Assembly (NCBI RefSeq): GCF_002891295.1
Contig: NZ_LGUI01000005.1
Location: 62,001-126,000 of the forward strand
DNA: 64,000 nt
Source: Streptomyces eurocidicus
GTDB lineage: Bacteria; Actinomycetota; Actinomycetes; Streptomycetales; Streptomycetaceae
Direction: 5' to 3'
How positions within the stretch are numbered: position 1 is the stretch's first letter; each line of letters opens with the position of its first letter. Shown here one piece after another: positions 30,201-37,877 of the stretch. The position numbers and the translations under genes are program-made. The notes below the pieces were generated by a model that ran no database searches, was not told the DNA's origin, and saw only the letters and a list, made by a program, of their open reading frames with translations.

Positions 30201-30520
30201 ACCTGCTCGGCGACCAGAAGGGCGAGCAGCTGCGCGGTGTCCGTCGACGCGAGACTGTGCGGCGGGATGCCGTAGGCCATGGGGTCGAAGTCCACGGTGG
30301 GCAGGAACGCGCCACGGCGCGTGTAGACCTTCTGCGGGGTGCCGGGGACGGGGTGGTAGTAGTCGTCGAGCAGCCACCGGGTCGGCGGGATGTCCCGCAT
30401 GAGGTTCCGGCGGCCGAGGATCAGCCGCCATCCCTGCTCGACGTCACGGGCGTCCGGCAGCAGGGCGCCGAGCCCGACGACGGCGACGGGTACGCGGCGT
30501 GGGAGTGGCTGATCCGGCAT
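24260..30520 (-). CDS. pfaA: PUFA-synthase subunit, KS-MAT-ACP-KR-DH
   Basis: 2086 aa from ATG 30520, where KS homology begins; the open frame runs on to 32176 only as a shadow of pfaD. KS at 1-450 (DAACASS, Cys210; EAHGTGT; QIGHT), malonyl-CoA acyltransferase at 580-880 (GQGAQYVGMG; GHSLGEL, Ser694), a long Pro/Ala linker, one ACP (LGIDSIKR, Ser1231), KR at 1500-1800 (GGARGV; DYAMAN) and a C-terminal polyketide-type double-hotdog DH at 1820-2080. It elongates and ketoreduces the chain carried on the ACP while PfaC and PfaD dehydrate and reduce it. Canonical PfaA proteins have four to nine tandem ACPs, so a single ACP is unusual and predicts low flux or a short product. Confidence 0.9.
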   Translation of the reverse strand: MPDQPLPRRVPVAVVGLGALLPDARDVEQGWRLILGRRNLMRDIPPTRWLLDDYYHPVPGTPQKVYTRRGAFLPTVDFDPMAYGIPPHSLASTDTAQLLALLVAEQVLRDAADGGAVRPDGDRVAVLLGTAALGLLTESNAPTQRPVWLKALREHGLPEAEARAVCDRIAAHYPGPTEDTFPGLLSNVVAGRIAARFDLHGTNHTTDAACASSFAALSIALDELSLGRADLVVTGGVDATNDIGMFCCFTTTPALSPTQECRPFSEDADGTMLGEAVVMFALKRLADAERDGDGVYAVIRGLGSSSDGRGTAIYAPRAGGQALALRRAYEEAGYAPATVELVEAHGTGTKAGDQAEFAALREVFASSGRAGRQWCALGSVKSQIGHTKSAAGAAGLLKAVLALHHKVLPPTVNADRPHPGLHMETSPFYLNTLTRPWIRAGDTPRRASVSSFGFGGSNFHATLEEHRAPAPSRTPAGSRPRLRTAPTELLLLCAGSADELRERAADLRRAADEAGARPAHGLADLARRTQEDFRPDASRRLAVLATDTARLVEQLDQAAVGLDTGETSSRPLALHWGAGPPEPGRLAWLFPGQGAQYVGMGGDLAAHHPGALAVWDAVGGTGPEGADPGGAGPDAVPLHRVVFPPPVPDDRRAAQQELLTATEWAQPALAAHSLALLALLAEFGLRPDAVAGHSLGELVALHAAGVYDGETLMRLSRARGEAMRDAGAATPGAMLVVLAGLPEVREALTRSEGEDVWIANHNGPRQTVVSGTPEAIATVAARMEAAGTATVPLVTSAAFHSPLVAAARAPFAAALATATLSPPGPEVFSNTDATPYPAAAEEIRARLAGHLTEPVRFTEQIEAMYRSGVRTFVEAGPGTTLTALVDRILGDRPHLAVPLDRRGTHGVTALQDALARLSVHGIPLDFAPYWQHYAMPRPAGRERAPRMTVQIDGGNYGRRYPPQDAAREAAERQGSANRQGSAGRRKTADETPGPTRPTGPGAAVPPAPPAPPPSAVPPAVAAPPAGPDAAPAPPGVFDMPEAPALPGVPAPTVTLYGPGPGPEPVPAPFPVPPDAYPSPRPPTGEDDARITLIEDAQRQTAEAHAVFLRSMSEAHQAFLRMSETSFAALVGTAPGEPAAPLPEWPSGMPGASPATSPAARPDSTAVPGPAAPAPPRAVPQAADAATAPGTAEFDPALLEETLLAVVAERTGYPPEMLDLDMELESELGIDSIKRVEILSVLRQRTGDLPEIQGDPVELVSLRTLRQVVDKMREAAGVTAAPALAPGPPPAPELLPGPASAPGLPPGPAAPAPGPPPAVPGRYALRAVPAPPTGLAVPGLGEHVLHVVDGGSGLAALVAGLLGERGVPAEPVPEPPPESRAVLLLGGLAEDLTVDAMLEVQRDAFRAARTVAPRFAEEGGVFVTVQDTGGDFGARGARGERAWLGGLAGLVRTLAGEWPGAVVKAVDCARSGRSPRAVADAVVGELLHGGPLLEAGLPADGSRVTVVAVPAPPGAEDGGPGPDDVLVVTGGARGVTAAAVTALARSRRPRLALLGRTEPADEPPGLPPGRDRPALVRALAARRPGATPAELAEEARRVLAVREIRETLSAIEEAGSPVRYVPADTRDPGAVRAALHTVRTEWGPVTGIVHGAGVVADKRIADKTDQQFDDVFGTKVSGLRVLLDATADDPLRTLCLFSSVAGCFGNPGQSDYAMANETLHQAAATEAAARPGCRVRSLAWGPWQGGMVTPALADHFAAAGVPLLDVPAGAQAFVEELTRPSDDDRVLLVAVPAGARAREELPAVLPPTGLRHPQAAGARVTPATHPHLAHHVLRGRTVLPLAQSLEWILAAARAWNPAATPTLRDIRVLLPASWEATDTQDREFTLHGTSGTVRPGSLTVELRGAGGRVHCRALAAPADGSAGAVPPVPAETHDPGLPPWPHARIYDGELLFHGPLLHALASVEGVGPAGARGTLAGLAALGWPGDTWQTDPAVLDGALQLAVLWAREALGHATLPMAVGTFRPYLLGPAPGRVTCRVLPVRVAGDHARCHLRLTDRDGAPFADLLDVELVRRPDVPAAGDSRGGET

Positions 30521-30588
30521 GGTGGGGTCCTCGTGTCGCGGGCGGGTCGGTGGTCGGGCGCGGGCCGGACCGGCGGCGCCGGGAGGGG

Positions 30589-32229
30589 CTAGGAGAGCCG
30601 CCGGGGCCGGAAGGCGAAGGCGGTGGCGGGCACGGCGACGCCGTGCCCGCGCAGTTGATGGGCTCGGGTGAGGACGGCCGCGCCTTCGAGGAGGTTCAGG
30701 GCGATCTGCACCACGTCGCGCCGGCCGGGCTCGGCGAGGAAGCTGTCCGCCGCCCAGCGGTTGAACGCTCCCATGGCCGGGCCGCACCAGATCTGGTAGT
30801 CCGCACGGCGCTCGGTGTGCCCCGCCACCGCCCAGCGGCTCGACATGCCCAGGTACCAGCGGAAGGCCAGCGCCATCCGGTGCCGGGGGTCCCGCTCGGC
30901 CTCGCGGAGCCGGGACGGGTCCCGCCGCTGCCAGAAGCGCAGCGTCTCGGCCCAGACGGCGTCGAACGACGTCCGGAGGATGTCCTGTTCGACCCGCGCT
31001 CGTTGCCGGGGCGGGATGTCCTCCCAGCTCTCGTGGTCGCGGTAGAGCTCGTAGAGCCGGGTGGCGCGCGCGGCGAAGAGGGAGCCCCGGCGCAGCACTT
31101 GGAGCTTCACGCCCAGCTCGAACATGTCGGCCGCGGGCGCCATGGTCACGTCGGCGATGTCGGCCTGTGCGAGCATCGCCTTCGCGTCGTCCGACAGCCC
31201 TGATTCCCGGGTGGCCTGATTGACGGAACCGGTCAGTACGTACGCCGCGCCGAGGGCGAAGGCACCGGCCACCGCGGCGGGAGTGCCGAGCCCGCCCGCC
31301 GCCCCGATCCTGATGGCGCGGTCGTAGCCGTGCACGGCGGTGAGTTCGTCCCGCAGTGCCAGCATGGCCGGCAGCAGGACCGTGAGCGGCCGGTTGTCGG
31401 TGTGCCCGCCGCTGTCCGCCTCGGCGGTGACGTCCTCCGCCACGGGCACCCGGGCGGCCAGCCGGGCCTCGTCCGCGGTCAGCTGCCCCCGCTCCACGAG
31501 AGCGCGCACCAAGGGCGCGGGGGCCGGGCTCATGAAGGGCCCCGCGACCTCGGGCCGGGACACCTTGGCGAAGAGCCGCGTGCCGCGCAGGATCCGCCCC
31601 TGCGGCCCATGGCGCAGTCCGCGGGCGGCGACCTTGATCACCGCGGGGGTGAGCGACATGAACGCGGAGGCGGAGACGGCCGGCACCCGGTGGCGCCACA
31701 CGATCTCGGCGATCCGGTCCTCCAGCATCGGCTCGCCGGGCGAATGGATGAGGTTGACGCCCCAATTCGGTTTCCCCGCGAGCCCGGAGGCCAGCTCGGC
31801 CACCGCCCGTTCGACCCGCTCCGGATCCAGCCCGGCCGCGCCGAAGAAGCCGAGCATGCCGGCCCGGGCCATGGCGGAGACCATGCCCACGGTCGCGATG
31901 CCGCCCGCCATCTCCCCGGCGACGTAGGGGAACCGCACCCCGTGCGCCTCGCCGAAGGCGCGGTCGCCGAGCCACTCCGGGTAGAGCGGCGGCAGGGTGC
32001 CCAGCAGGGCCAGTCCCCGCCGGCCGGGGACGACCGGGCCCGTGGAACCCCCTACGGCGATCCCGATCCCCGGCCCCGCGGGGGTGGTCACGAGATGGAC
32101 GGCTTCTCTGATGACGCCCGCCGCGCTCAGGATCTCCGCCGGGGTGAAGGCGGCCGCACGGTCGCCCGGGTACCACAGGACGGGCGCGGCGGGGGCCGGA
32201 GGGGCGGCGGGGCGGGAGGACGCCGTCAC
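30589..32229 (-). CDS. pfaD: PfaD-type trans-acting enoyl reductase
   Basis: 546 aa, from a GTG 4 nt after the stop of the small upstream ORF. It has the FMN-binding TIM-barrel of the nitronate-monooxygenase fold as used by PUFA synthases. Family stretches include YPEWLGDRAFGE, FPYVAGEMAGGIA, NLIHSPGEPMLEDR, ASAFMSLTPA, EADSGGHTDNRPL, GAAGGLGTPAA and GSVNQATRESG. It reduces selected enoyl-ACP intermediates made by PfaA/PfaC, and this selectivity decides which double bonds remain. It is the first large gene of the pfaD-pfaA-pfaC operon, with 68 nt to pfaA. System I has the same kind of reductase fused to its KS. Confidence 0.93.
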   Translation of the reverse strand: MTASSRPAAPPAPAAPVLWYPGDRAAAFTPAEILSAAGVIREAVHLVTTPAGPGIGIAVGGSTGPVVPGRRGLALLGTLPPLYPEWLGDRAFGEAHGVRFPYVAGEMAGGIATVGMVSAMARAGMLGFFGAAGLDPERVERAVAELASGLAGKPNWGVNLIHSPGEPMLEDRIAEIVWRHRVPAVSASAFMSLTPAVIKVAARGLRHGPQGRILRGTRLFAKVSRPEVAGPFMSPAPAPLVRALVERGQLTADEARLAARVPVAEDVTAEADSGGHTDNRPLTVLLPAMLALRDELTAVHGYDRAIRIGAAGGLGTPAAVAGAFALGAAYVLTGSVNQATRESGLSDDAKAMLAQADIADVTMAPAADMFELGVKLQVLRRGSLFAARATRLYELYRDHESWEDIPPRQRARVEQDILRTSFDAVWAETLRFWQRRDPSRLREAERDPRHRMALAFRWYLGMSSRWAVAGHTERRADYQIWCGPAMGAFNRWAADSFLAEPGRRDVVQIALNLLEGAAVLTRAHQLRGHGVAVPATAFAFRPRRLS

Positions 32230-32233
32230 GACG

Positions 32234-32512
32234 TCAGCCGTGCGGGGCGTGGTCGCCCGCCGCGAACCGCAGCGACGTGTGATCGGCGGTGCGCGGGAGG
32301 GGACGTCCGGGACCCGGGCGGTGCGGCGAGGTGATGCGCAAGCCGTGCGGAACCCGGCAGCCCCACGCGTGGGTGTCCGACGCGGCCGTCAGCCCGAGGG
32401 CGAGGGGGCGGCGGTTCGCGAACCCCTGGGCGAGGGCGGGAAGCACGCCGATCACGAACAGCCGCACGATATCGGCCCAGTCGGCGCGGGTCGGCCCTGA
32501 TGGTGCCGTCAC
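32234..32512 (-). CDS. Small leader ORF of the pfa operon, unknown function
   Basis: 92 aa from a GTG at 32512 preceded by GGAGGAG, a strong ribosome site; its stop is 4 nt from the pfaD GTG, so translation is probably coupled. The N-terminal half (DIVRLFVIGVLPALAQGFANR) is a hydrophobic helix followed by Arg-Pro, loosely like the membrane-anchor start of some actinobacterial P450s. The rest has no recognisable fold. It may be a real small protein of the PUFA system or the truncated start of a lost P450 that now serves as a translated leader. I do not recognise a function. Confidence 0.5.
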   Translation of the reverse strand: MTAPSGPTRADWADIVRLFVIGVLPALAQGFANRRPLALGLTAASDTHAWGCRVPHGLRITSPHRPGPGRPLPRTADHTSLRFAAGDHAPHG

Positions 32513-32590
32513 AGCGACTCCTCCCGTCCGGGAAGCCTGTGAGGATGAGGCTGCCCGGCGCACTCCGCGCTACCCGCGGGAGGAATCGAG

Positions 32591-32608
32591 CTCACCCGAT
32601 CAGGTGAG
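32591..32608. promoter_or_regulatory. Candidate operator of the pfa operon
   Basis: An 18-bp near-perfect palindrome, CTCACCCGATCAGGTGAG, with one mismatched pair around a central GATC. It lies 79 bp upstream of the first start codon of the PUFA operon in an otherwise gene-free stretch (32513-32749). Its size fits a dimeric repressor such as a TetR or MarR protein. No such regulator gene is adjacent. Confidence 0.5.
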
Positions 32609-32749
32609 TGTGCACGCTGTGGCCGCGGCCGGGCCGACGATTTCGTCGGCCCGCGCCGAGGAGTTCGTGTTCCCCCGCACGCCGAGGACCGGCGCGAGGA
32701 CCGGCGGCCCGCACCCGGCGTGCGCATCCAGCGGACACGGCCTGCCTCC

Positions 32750-34000
32750 TCATAGGCAGTGGACGCACCTCTCGCGCTTGCGGGTGGTCAAGGCGGTGAG
32801 GCGCTGGTAGCTGGTGAGGAGATGGGTGCAGCATCTCTCCACCGTGAATTGGGCGGCGTCGGCGCGCGCCCGGCCGGTGACGCGACCGTTGTCGTCGAGA
32901 GCCGCGCGGAGGGCACCGAAGAGCGCGTCGGGGCTGTCGGGCTGGAAGAGGTAGGCGTTGTGACCATGCGAGAGGATGCTGGTGATGCCTCCGCTGGAAG
33001 GGTTGACCACAGGGATTCCGGAGGCCATCGCTTCGACGACGGTGCAGCCGAAGGTCTCGTAGGGGCAGGCCGTGCAGAAGGCATCGCAGGAGGCGTAGAG
33101 GGCGCTCCGGTCGGTGCCGCGGACGAAGCCGAGAAGATGGATCCGGGATGAGGCGGCGGCAAGGCGTGTGACCTGGGCGGTGATGTCGGGCGGACCGTCG
33201 CCGGCGATGAAGAGGGACAGGTCCTCGTTGCCGGGCATGGCGCTCAGCCTGAGAAAGGCCCCGATGATCAGGTCCAGACGCTTCTCACGGGCGAGGCGGC
33301 CCAGGTAGAGCAGGCGTTTGCCGCGTCCGTCGTAACGAGGCGCCAGCTTGGAGAGAACGGCGGGGTCGGCACGGTCGGGGCCGAAGGCGTCGATGTCGAC
33401 GCTGTCGAAGGGAACTTGCTCGATCCGCACGTCGCTGAGGCCGCCCAAGGTGTCCGCGGCGTAGGGGGTCGCACAGATGGCGCTGTCGAAATGGCGGTAC
33501 ACATAACGCATGACGGGCGGGAACGCCGCGGTCGCCAGGTGGCGCCAGACCGGATAGCTCCGGGCGAAGTTGTAGTGGTCACCTTGGTATTGGGCCACGT
33601 AAGGCACGCCGTGCCGGCGTGCGTAGGCGTGCCCCGGCAGCCCCCACGAGCCGAAGACGAAGGACCGTTCGGGGTCGATGACCACCACCAGGTCCGGCGC
33701 GATCCTCTCCAGGGCCGCGTCGATCTGTGCGAGCGCGGCCCGGCGCGGGACCGGCAGCATCGGGTAGGGAAGCCACGGCTTGGCGGCGTAGGGGAACAGC
33801 TCCAGACCGGGCGCGCCCACCCTCACCGGAGGGAAGCCTTCGGGGGACTCGGGGACCAGCAGGCATAAACGGACATCCTGCTGCGAGGCGAACCACCGGG
33901 CTCGCTCCACATTCCCCAGCGCGATACCGCTGACCTCAGGCGGGAAGCTCGAGGTGATCCAGGCCACGGTCAGCTGGGCTGATTCAGCACGCGGAAGCAA
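32750..34000 (-). CDS. GT4-family glycosyltransferase
   Basis: 416 aa with a TTG start at 34000 (AGAGG 8 nt upstream); an in-frame GTG a few codons later is also possible. The N-terminus VAWITSSFPPEVSGIALGN is the donor-site glycine loop of retaining GT4 enzymes. The C-terminal Rossmann domain has LLYLGRLAREKRLDLIIGAF and the nucleotide-sugar EX7E motif in ETFGCTVVEAMASGIPVV. It probably mannosylates or glucosylates a lipid or polysaccharide at the inner face of the membrane. It lies upstream of the PUFA operon on the same strand, but the 237-bp gap with an operator-like palindrome suggests separate transcription. A link to the lipid product is possible but unproven. Confidence 0.82.
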   Translation of the reverse strand: MLPRAESAQLTVAWITSSFPPEVSGIALGNVERARWFASQQDVRLCLLVPESPEGFPPVRVGAPGLELFPYAAKPWLPYPMLPVPRRAALAQIDAALERIAPDLVVVIDPERSFVFGSWGLPGHAYARRHGVPYVAQYQGDHYNFARSYPVWRHLATAAFPPVMRYVYRHFDSAICATPYAADTLGGLSDVRIEQVPFDSVDIDAFGPDRADPAVLSKLAPRYDGRGKRLLYLGRLAREKRLDLIIGAFLRLSAMPGNEDLSLFIAGDGPPDITAQVTRLAAASSRIHLLGFVRGTDRSALYASCDAFCTACPYETFGCTVVEAMASGIPVVNPSSGGITSILSHGHNAYLFQPDSPDALFGALRAALDDNGRVTGRARADAAQFTVERCCTHLLTSYQRLTALTTRKRERCVHCL

Positions 34001-34232
34001 CAGAACGGCCTCTCATCGGGATCCGGGCTCTCCATGACTCACGGAGGTGAACCGTTCCGGATTCGTTGGAGAGCGTGATGCGCGGGATTTTCAGCGGGGC
34101 CCGTGTGACCCGGACCAGGGTGCTGATTCCGACAGTGGCAGCGGTCGATGAAACCTCGATGAACCCCGGGCCGACGGAACCCGAAGGGCCGTGTCCCCTC
34201 CGGTTCCGAAGGCCCTCGGCACGTCGGCCGGC

Positions 34233-35825
34233 TCACGGGCCGATCTCGAACCGGGGCGGCTCGAGACCACCGAGACATCCGGTTTTCGCGGCGGTCGGAT
34301 CGTCGAAGAAGGAGACGGTGATCTCTTGGGCGCACCGTGACGTGGCGAACACCACGTGAGGCTCGTAGGGGACCGTGACGACGGTGGCGCGGCTCAGCGT
34401 ACGGGCGACGTACGGACCGGCGGCCGCCCCGGTCTGGGAGTCGAAGCCGCCCGACAGGGCGAGGGTGGGGATGTCGCTCCGCGTGGCCTCCCGGATCGAG
34501 CGCGGCGCCGCGGGGACGTTCCAGACTTCGCAGTCCGGACGGAGGAAGGTGAGCTGCGGAGCCTGGGCCAGCACCGAGCGGGGGAACGACGGGAACGCGT
34601 CCTGCCCGCCCCGGATCGCCTCGGCCCGGCTCTCGTACGGCACCCACTCACCGCAGAAGACGCCGTAGGCGAGCCCGTGGGCGACTCTGCCGAATGCCTG
34701 GGGGCTGAGTCTGCCGCCCGCCCACTGCTCGGCGATCCGCCGCGGTTTGCCGTGGGCCAGTTCGTCGAGGGAGCGGGGGACGCCCGCCGCCACGTGGGTG
34801 GCGGAGGTCATCCAGTTCACCAGGGCTCCGCCGTCCAGTACGACTTTCACCGGCTCCGGGTGGCCGGGGACCGTGACGGTGGTGGTGACCGGGTGGGCTT
34901 CGAGGTCGCGGACGAGGCGTTCGAAGGTGGCGGCCAGGTTCGGATAGCGGCGGTTGCAGGCGGGCTGTTCCGCGCAGGTCTTGAACAGGCCGTCGAAGCC
35001 CTGCCGGGCGCTGCTCCAGGTCGACGCCGACCCCGCCTCGGAGGGCGGCAGGATGCCGTCGATGCCGACGGACCGGGTTCCCCGGGGGTGTTGGCGCATG
35101 TAGACGAGGGCCAGGTGGGTGCCGTAGGAGATGCCGAACACGTTCCACCGGTCGATGCCCAGGGCGACGCGCAGGTCCGCGTAGTCGGCGGCGCTCTCGG
35201 TGTCGTTGTAGGCGCCGAGGTCGATGCCTGGGGCCGCCAGCCGGTCACGGCAGGTGCGCGTCGCCTCGAGGTGCAGGCGCTCGGTGGACGGTGCGTCGTG
35301 GACGAGGCCGACCGCGTGTGCGTTGAACTCGTCGATGTTGCGGCAGGTGAGCGCCGGGTCGGCCGAGTACGTTCCCCGCTGGGACATGAGGATCACGTCC
35401 CGGTCGCGGTTCAGACCGCCGTCGATCGCCGTCTTCGCCTCCCCGACGGCGTCGTCGCCGGGGCCGCCGGCGAGCCATACGACCGGGTCGGGTTTCGGCT
35501 TGCCGGTCGCCGCCGGTACGACGGCGACGCCGAGGGCGATCTGCCGGCCGTCGGGCTCGGCGCGGTTCTCGGGCACGGTGAGCGTTCCGCAGCGGGCCTT
35601 CTCGAGCGCGGCGACGGGCTCCGGCGTCCTCGGGCAGGGGCCCGGCCGGAAGTGGGCACGGCCCACTGTCCGGGCGACTGTACCGGTGGGGGTCCCGGTG
35701 CCGTGTTCCGCGCGTGCGGGCGCCGCGAGCAGCCCGGTGACGAGGATCGCGGTCGTCACCGCGGCCGGCGTGGCGTGGAACCGGCGCGCGGTACGGCGAC
35801 GGCGGGGTGCGTGGTCGAGTGACAT
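34233..35825 (-). CDS. Secreted S33-type alpha/beta hydrolase (tripeptidyl aminopeptidase-like)
   Basis: 530 aa from ATG 35825 with GGGAGG 4 nt upstream. A twin-arginine-rich N-terminus plus hydrophobic run (AVTTAILVTGLLAAPARA) indicates export. The catalytic triad is visible: Ser in GISYGTHLAL, Asp in SGGFDSQTG and His in YEPHVVF. Cysteine pairs around CGTLTVPENR and the C-terminal lid fit the Streptomyces tripeptidyl-aminopeptidase/SlpD-SlpE family, which trims N-terminal peptides from secreted proteins. It follows a paralogue by 12 nt on the same strand, so both form a duplicated two-gene operon. Confidence 0.85.
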   Translation of the reverse strand: MSLDHAPRRRRTARRFHATPAAVTTAILVTGLLAAPARAEHGTGTPTGTVARTVGRAHFRPGPCPRTPEPVAALEKARCGTLTVPENRAEPDGRQIALGVAVVPAATGKPKPDPVVWLAGGPGDDAVGEAKTAIDGGLNRDRDVILMSQRGTYSADPALTCRNIDEFNAHAVGLVHDAPSTERLHLEATRTCRDRLAAPGIDLGAYNDTESAADYADLRVALGIDRWNVFGISYGTHLALVYMRQHPRGTRSVGIDGILPPSEAGSASTWSSARQGFDGLFKTCAEQPACNRRYPNLAATFERLVRDLEAHPVTTTVTVPGHPEPVKVVLDGGALVNWMTSATHVAAGVPRSLDELAHGKPRRIAEQWAGGRLSPQAFGRVAHGLAYGVFCGEWVPYESRAEAIRGGQDAFPSFPRSVLAQAPQLTFLRPDCEVWNVPAAPRSIREATRSDIPTLALSGGFDSQTGAAAGPYVARTLSRATVVTVPYEPHVVFATSRCAQEITVSFFDDPTAAKTGCLGGLEPPRFEIGP

Positions 35826-35837
35826 CTGCCCTCCCGG

Positions 35838-37385
35838 TCACTTCGGGACGATCGTGAACGGTTTCGGCGTGAGACCGGCCACGCAAGCGGTGTCGGGCGC
35901 GGTCGGACGGGCGAGGAACGACGCCAGCACCCGTTGCGCGCAGGGCGATTGCGGGACCACCCAGTGTCCGATCCCGGGGATCCGCACGGAGGTCGAGCGG
36001 GACAGCGTACGGGCCGCCGCCCGCGCCCAGCTCGCCCCGGTCTTCGTGTCGAACGTCCCGGAGACGATGAGCGTCGGCACCGCGCTCACGGTGGCCACCC
36101 GCTGGGCGGAGGTGCGGTCCGGTACGTCCCAGACGCGGCACACCTGGTGCTGGAACGGGAGCTGCGGCGCCTGGGCCAGGACGGTGTCCGGCCATCCGGG
36201 GAAGGCCCGGCGCCCCGCCTTCAGCACGTCGGACGGTCCGGAGCCCGGCGCCCACTCGCCGCACGCCACGGACTCCGTCAGGCCGTGGGCGGTCTCGCCG
36301 ACGGCCTGGACCGAGTCGGCGGCGCGGGCCCGTGCGAAGCGCTCCGGGTGTCCGTGGCCGAGCTCCTCGATCGCCGCGGGGACGTCGGGGGCCTTGACGG
36401 CGTTGGCGACCAGCAGGTTCAGCAGTGCTCCCCCGTCGAGGACGACCTTCACCGGGTCTCCGCCGCGGGCCGGCCGGGCCGTCAGCGTCAAAGGCCGCGC
36501 TTCCAACCTGCGCACCTGTTCGGTGAGAGTGCGGCGGAGGTCCGGGTAGCGGCTCCCGCAGCGGGGCTCGGCCGCACATGCTCCGAGGAGGTTCTCGATG
36601 CCCTCCCGGGCGCTGCTCCAGGTCCACGGCAGGGTGGCGATCTGCGGCGGGGTGACCGAGTCGATCGCCACCGCGCGTATCCCCTGGGGGTGCCGGCGCA
36701 GGTAGGTGAGTGCCAGGTCGCTGCCGTAGGAGTAGCCGTAGACGTTCCACCGGGGGATTCCCAGCGCCGTGCGCAGGTCGGCGAAGTCGGCGGCGTTCTC
36801 GGTGGTGTTGTAGGCGCTCAGGTCGATGCCGTCGGCCGCCAGGCGGTTCCGGCACTTCTTCACGGAGTCCAGCAGGCGGCGTTCCGCCTGGGGCGCGTCG
36901 TGGCCGAGTCCCACGTACCGCGCGGCGAACCGGTCCAGCTCCGGGCAGGCGAGGTTCGGCCGGTCGTGGAGGTTGCCGCGCTGGGCCATGACGATCAGCG
37001 GGCGATCCCGGTTCAGGCCGGAGTCGACCAGGAAGGGGATGTCGTCGAACGTGTCGCCGCCGGGGCCGCCCGCCATGAACACCACCGGGTCCTCGGCGGG
37101 CTTCGCCGACGTGGCGGGTACGACCGCCGTGGCCAGCCGGATCGTCGGGCTGCCGGGGCGGGCACGGTTCTCGGGGACTTCCAGGAAACCGCACCGCGCG
37201 GTGCTCAGCGCGGTGACCGGCGCGGGCGTCTCCGGGCAGGGACCGGGCACGAACCGCGGCGGGGCGGCCGGTCCGGGCCCGGCGGTACGGCTGTGCGGTA
37301 ACGCCGCACCGCTCGGTATCGAGCAGAACGCCGCCAGGGCCAGTGCGGCCGTGGCAGCCACCGCGTGGATGCCGTGCTTGGTCAC
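35838..37385 (-). CDS. Secreted S33-type alpha/beta hydrolase, tandem paralogue
   Basis: 515 aa from the GTG at 37385, with GAGGAG about 10 nt upstream; the frame remains open upstream without homology. A signal peptide (AVAATAALALAAFCSIPSGAA) is followed by FVPGPCPETPAPV and CGFLEVPENRAR. The triad is Ser in GYSYGSDLAL, Asp in SGTFDTKTG and His in GIGHWVV. Domain layout is the same as in the downstream gene, showing tandem duplication, but the two differ throughout, so the duplication is not recent. It should act outside the cell as an aminopeptidase or esterase. Confidence 0.85.
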   Translation of the reverse strand: MTKHGIHAVAATAALALAAFCSIPSGAALPHSRTAGPGPAAPPRFVPGPCPETPAPVTALSTARCGFLEVPENRARPGSPTIRLATAVVPATSAKPAEDPVVFMAGGPGGDTFDDIPFLVDSGLNRDRPLIVMAQRGNLHDRPNLACPELDRFAARYVGLGHDAPQAERRLLDSVKKCRNRLAADGIDLSAYNTTENAADFADLRTALGIPRWNVYGYSYGSDLALTYLRRHPQGIRAVAIDSVTPPQIATLPWTWSSAREGIENLLGACAAEPRCGSRYPDLRRTLTEQVRRLEARPLTLTARPARGGDPVKVVLDGGALLNLLVANAVKAPDVPAAIEELGHGHPERFARARAADSVQAVGETAHGLTESVACGEWAPGSGPSDVLKAGRRAFPGWPDTVLAQAPQLPFQHQVCRVWDVPDRTSAQRVATVSAVPTLIVSGTFDTKTGASWARAAARTLSRSTSVRIPGIGHWVVPQSPCAQRVLASFLARPTAPDTACVAGLTPKPFTIVPK

Positions 37386-37877
37386 GTGGCCCCGCTCCTC
37401 TGCCGACAGCCGCGGCTGCCCAGCCGGACAAAGCCGCATCGGTTTGGGTGGATCGCCCGTCATGGACGATACCGGGCGGGCCGGACGGACGCACACGGAC
37501 GGCCCGGGGGCGGGCAGGGCCCGGGCCGGGGGTACGGGCGCGGTCACGGCACAGCCGGCCCCGGCGGCGGACGGCAACCTGGGGGATGCCGTCCGGCTCT
37601 TCCCGGCGCGAGCGCGGCCATCCGCATCGAGCTCGGCCGATGCGGTGCGCCCAGCCGCCCCGTACGCGCTCAGTCGCGCGGCGGCAGCGCCAGGGTGCGG
37701 GCAAGCGCATCGCCGACGCGCGCCGAGTGAAAGGTGCGGGGCTCGGCGTCCGAGACCGGCCACAGGCCGAAGCACTCATGGCCGGGGACTTCGAGGACGG
37801 ACCGGACAGCGCTCACCCACGGGTGATGGCGCAAGCCTTTCGCGGGCGCGCGGACGTTGCGCGACCGCGGATCCGGA
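37386..37877. other. 492-bp intergenic stretch, no gene
   Basis: I see no supported gene. It must contain the promoter of the tandem hydrolase operon and ends at the stop of the protease remnant. Open frames here are shadows without ribosome sites or recognisable motifs. Confidence 0.6.

Noticed and set aside
24260..32176. Reading PfaA as a 2638-residue protein starting at 32176
   Set aside because: Residues upstream of ATG 30520 are Arg/Gly-rich out-of-frame translation of pfaD; KS homology begins right after 30520.
34034..34359. Plus-strand frames between the GT4 gene and the S33-type hydrolase
   Set aside because: They run into the hydrolase gene on the opposite strand and show no family motif.
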